Of a DNA stretch of 64,000 nucleotides, positions 61,643 through 64,000 are shown one piece after another. Where the stretch lies: positions 62,001-126,000 of the forward strand of contig SCOI01000013.1 of NCBI GenBank assembly GCA_005503085.1. Direction: 5' to 3'. The notes beneath the pieces were generated by a model. That model was given only the letters and a program-made list of their open reading frames with translations. It made no database searches and was not told the DNA's origin. Every line of letters begins with the position of its first letter. The first letter of the stretch is position 1. The position numbers and the translations under genes are program-made. The stretch comes from Burkholderiales bacterium C2. Lineage in GTDB: Bacteria; Pseudomonadota; Gammaproteobacteria; Burkholderiales; Burkholderiaceae_C.

Positions 61643-63385
61643 ATGATGATGCAGCACAAGAAGTTTTCAGCGCTGGCCGTCGCCGCCGCGCTGGCCGTTG
61701 GGGCGTCCGGCGCCTGGGCCGGCGAGCCCGAGGCCAAGAAGTGGATCGACGCCGAGTTCCAGCCCAGTACGCTGAGCAAGGACCAGCAGATGGCCGAGAT
61801 GAAGTGGTTCATCGAAGCGGCCAAGAAGCTGCAGGCCAAGGGCGTCAAGGAGATCTCGGTGGTGTCCGAGACCATCACCACCCACGAGTACGAGGCCAAG
61901 ACCCTGGCCAAGGCCTTCAGCGAGATCACCGGCATCACGGTCAAGCATGACCTGATCCAGGAAGGCGATGTGGTCGAGAAGCTGCAGACCTCGATGCAGT
62001 CCGGCAAGAGCATCTACGACGGCTGGATCTCCGACTCCGACCTGATCGGTACCCACTACCGCTACGGCAAGATCATGAACCTCACCGACTACATGGCCGG
62101 TGCGGGCAAGGAATACACCAACCCCGGCCTGGACCTGAAGGACTTCATCGGCACCAGCTTCACGACCGCGCCCGACGGCAAGCTCTACCAACTGCCCGAC
62201 CAGCAGTTCGCCAACCTGTACTGGTTCCGTGCCGACTTGTTCGCGCGCAAGGACCTGCAGGACAAGTTCAAGGCCAAGTACGGCTACGACCTCGGCGTGC
62301 CGCTGAACTGGAGCGCCTACGAGGACATCGCGGCCTTCTTCAGCGAAGACGTCAAGACCATCGATGGCAAGCCGATCTACGGCCATATGGACTACGGCAA
62401 GAAGGACCCGTCGCTGGGCTGGCGCTTCACCGATGCCTGGCTGTCGATGGCCGGCACGGCGGACAAGGGCATCCCGAACGGCATGCCGGTCGACGAGTGG
62501 GGCATCCGCGTCGCCGCCGACAAGTGCACGCCGGTGGGCGCCTCGGTGGCCCGTGGCGGCGCCACCAACTCGCCCGCCGCCGTCTACGCGCTGACCAAGT
62601 ACGTGGACTGGATGAAGAAGTACGCGCCCAAGGAAGCCACCGGCATGACCTTCGGCGAAGCCGGCCCGGTGCCGGCCCAGGGCCAGATCGCGCAGCAGAT
62701 CTTCTGGTACACCGCCTTCACCGCCGACATGACCAAGCCGGGCCTGCCGGTGGTTAATGCCGACGGCACGCCGAAGTGGCGCATGGCGCCCGGCCCGAAC
62801 GGCCCGTACTGGAAGGAAGGCATGCAGAACGGCTACCAGGACGTGGGCAGCTGGACCTTCTTCGCCAACCACGACGCCAACAAGACGGCCGCCGCCTGGC
62901 TCTATGCCCAGTTCGTCACCGCCAAGACCACCAGCCTGAAGAAGACCATCGTCGGCCTGACCCCGATCCGTGAATCGGACATCCGTTCCAAGGCGATGAC
63001 CGATATGGCGCCCAAGCTCGGTGGCCTGGTCGAGTTCTACCGCAGCCCCGCCCGCGTGGCCTGGACGCCCACCGGCACCAACGTCCCCGACTACCCCAAG
63101 CTGGCCCAGCTGTGGTGGAAGAACGTGGCCCAGGCCGTCACCGGCGAGAAGACCCCGCAGGGCGCGATGGACACGCTGGCCGAGGAGATGGACCAGGTGA
63201 TGGGCCGTCTGGAGCGCGCCGGCATGGCCAAGTGCGCGCCCAAGCTCAACAAGAAGGAAAGCAACGCCAAGTGGCTGAGCGACAAGGGCGCCCCGTGGGC
63301 CAAGCTGGCCAACGAGAAGCCCAAGGGCGAGACCATCGCCTATGACAAGCTGCTGAACGCTTGGAAGGAAGGGCGCGTGCGTTAA
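61643..63385 (+). CDS. glpV: Glycerol-binding protein of the ABC importer (GlpV)
   Basis: A 580-residue family 1 extracellular solute-binding protein; the signal peptide ends near SGAWA. Conserved stretches include LYQLPDQQFANLYWFRADLF and WMKKYAPKEATGMTFGEAG. It is longer than most SBPs, as in GlpV of rhizobia. GAGGAG lies about 10 nt upstream of the first of three tandem ATGs. It is the last gene of glpDSTPQUV and is followed by a terminator. Confidence 0.93.
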   Translation: MMMQHKKFSALAVAAALAVGASGAWAGEPEAKKWIDAEFQPSTLSKDQQMAEMKWFIEAAKKLQAKGVKEISVVSETITTHEYEAKTLAKAFSEITGITVKHDLIQEGDVVEKLQTSMQSGKSIYDGWISDSDLIGTHYRYGKIMNLTDYMAGAGKEYTNPGLDLKDFIGTSFTTAPDGKLYQLPDQQFANLYWFRADLFARKDLQDKFKAKYGYDLGVPLNWSAYEDIAAFFSEDVKTIDGKPIYGHMDYGKKDPSLGWRFTDAWLSMAGTADKGIPNGMPVDEWGIRVAADKCTPVGASVARGGATNSPAAVYALTKYVDWMKKYAPKEATGMTFGEAGPVPAQGQIAQQIFWYTAFTADMTKPGLPVVNADGTPKWRMAPGPNGPYWKEGMQNGYQDVGSWTFFANHDANKTAAAWLYAQFVTAKTTSLKKTIVGLTPIRESDIRSKAMTDMAPKLGGLVEFYRSPARVAWTPTGTNVPDYPKLAQLWWKNVAQAVTGEKTPQGAMDTLAEEMDQVMGRLERAGMAKCAPKLNKKESNAKWLSDKGAPWAKLANEKPKGETIAYDKLLNAWKEGRVR

Positions 63386-63414
63386 GCACTCGTTGTACGA
63401 CCCACCCAAGAAGC

Positions 63415-63444
63415 AAAGCGTCGCCCTCGGGCGGCGCTTTTTTT
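63415..63444 (+). terminator. Rho-independent terminator of the glp operon
   Basis: Stem AAAGCGTCGCC / GGCGGCGCTTT (11 bp, one G-T) with a 4-nt loop and a run of seven T, 30 bp after the glpV stop. It also lies at the 3' end of the convergent gene at 63465. Confidence 0.88.
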
Positions 63445-63464
63445 CTGGGCGCGCGCTGAATCGC

Positions 63465-64000
63465 TCACTGCGCCATCACGGTCACGAGCACAAAGAAGAT
63501 GAAGCTGGGTCCGAAACAAGGCAGGCCGTCGGCATCCGTCATCCGCCAGATCGAGGCCACGGTGCAGCTCTCCTTCGGCGCCGCGAAGTCCACGCCGATA
63601 TGCACTGGCTGCCCGGGCAGGGTGTCCGGCACCTCGACCTCGCGATACAGGCTGGCCAGATAGGCCTCCTGAATGGCTTCGAGGCTGCCGTCCGGCCGGC
63701 GCCGGGCGATCGCGTATTCGCCATCGACCCGAACCGCACGGCGGCCCCGCCAGGGGCGGCTGCCCAGGTTCTGGATCTCCCAAATCTTTCGGAAGGACTC
63801 GCCCGGCGAGACCACGGCATGGTCGGGCGTCGTCACGTCGGCGTTGAAGGCCGCGATGTCGCTCGGGTCCTGCGGGTTGACCGCCCGATTGGTCGGCAAG
63901 GGAAAGGCGCCGAAGGCCGACGAACCCTGCAGGTCGGCGTAGTAGCGAAACAGCAGCAGGGGCGAGACCTGCAGCGCGCCGGCCAGCTTGACCAGGGTGC
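63465..64000 (-). CDS. HTH-NBR1-Ig-like domain protein (start truncated by window edge)
   Basis: The frame is open to the window end, giving 177 visible residues. The first part (TLVKLAGALQVSPLLLFRYYADL) is the C-terminal half of a Cro/C1-type helix-turn-helix. After a linker comes an NBR1-type Ig domain: ESFRKIWEIQNLGSRPW, VPDTLPGQPVHIGVDFAAP, ASIWRMTDADGLPCFGPSF. NBR1-Ig modules in bacteria occur next to HTH or signalling domains and bind proteins. The role is unknown. The true start lies beyond 64000. Confidence 0.78.
   Translation of the reverse strand, partial: TLVKLAGALQVSPLLLFRYYADLQGSSAFGAFPLPTNRAVNPQDPSDIAAFNADVTTPDHAVVSPGESFRKIWEIQNLGSRPWRGRRAVRVDGEYAIARRRPDGSLEAIQEAYLASLYREVEVPDTLPGQPVHIGVDFAAPKESCTVASIWRMTDADGLPCFGPSFIFFVLVTVMAQ

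Overview
The window is very GC-rich, gene-dense chromosomal DNA with short intergenic gaps, many ATGA/TGATG start-stop overlaps and G/C-ending codons. The gene content points to a betaproteobacterium of the order Burkholderiales, probably near the Roseateles/Paucibacter/Rubrivivax group. That placement is inferred from PEP-CTERM exported proteins, a HiPIP, DUF4148 and DUF1127 proteins, a form II CO-dehydrogenase-like (cox) cluster, an Fe-S photolyase and a glycerol ABC importer. I saw no tRNA, rRNA, CRISPR array, integrase or transposase; it reads as core or stable accessory chromosome, not a mobile island.

Layout. 1-3926: end of an unidentified gene, a DUF4148 exported protein, a heavy-metal-type two-component system with a CusR/CopR-like box, a LysR regulator and a DUF1127 protein. 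4171-7018: secreted S8 protease and a PEP-CTERM protein behind a sigma-54-type promoter. 7352-16677: GntR regulator, peptide/nickel-type ABC importer (dppBCDF plus binding protein), amidase, SDR, a GNAT acetyltransferase and a DUF4440-like protein. 16748-23945: ClpP-like protease, aquaporin Z, a second DUF4148 protein, a membrane-anchored receiver protein, a tail-anchored coiled-coil protein, a cytochrome c, a ComEC-like metallo-beta-lactamase-fold protein, a histidine phosphatase, a GST and a 40-residue basic protein. 23960-31615: xdhC diverging from coxS-coxL-coxM-coxD-coxE-coxG. 31619-36062: a light/redox cluster with two photolyase-type flavoproteins, DUF2256, HiPIP, DUF393 and a divergent MerR regulator. 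36114-43112: acyltransferase, lipocalin, and a group in which an alpha/beta-hydrolase-like protein, a JmjC-like cupin and a prolyl-4-hydroxylase-like oxygenase share a small helical module, plus a WYL regulator, two GNATs and DUF1203. 43146-47449: NDH-2, a Tat-exported phospholipase C and a PEP-CTERM protein. 47457-53183: VOC protein, M16 peptidase pair, a Mn2+ riboswitch with a GDT1/UPF0016 transporter, and a lipase. 53199-63385: the glycerol regulon, glpR-glpK on one strand and glpD-S-T-P-Q-U-V on the other. 63465-64000: start-truncated HTH/NBR1-Ig-like protein.

How it fits together. The best-resolved pathway is glycerol use: GlpSTPQUV imports glycerol, GlpK phosphorylates it, GlpD oxidises glycerol-3-phosphate into the quinone pool, and GlpR probably acts on CGAAC-type repeats between the divergent units. 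The cox cluster encodes a three-subunit molybdenum hydroxylase (AYRGAGR active-site loop, so not a proven CO oxidiser) with its maturation set. The photolyase cluster combines two flavoenzymes with a high-potential Fe-S carrier. The dpp-like operon couples uptake of a peptide or related compound to an amidase. The most unusual feature is the helical W-x2-W module shared by three otherwise unrelated enzymes at 37.8-41.5 kb.
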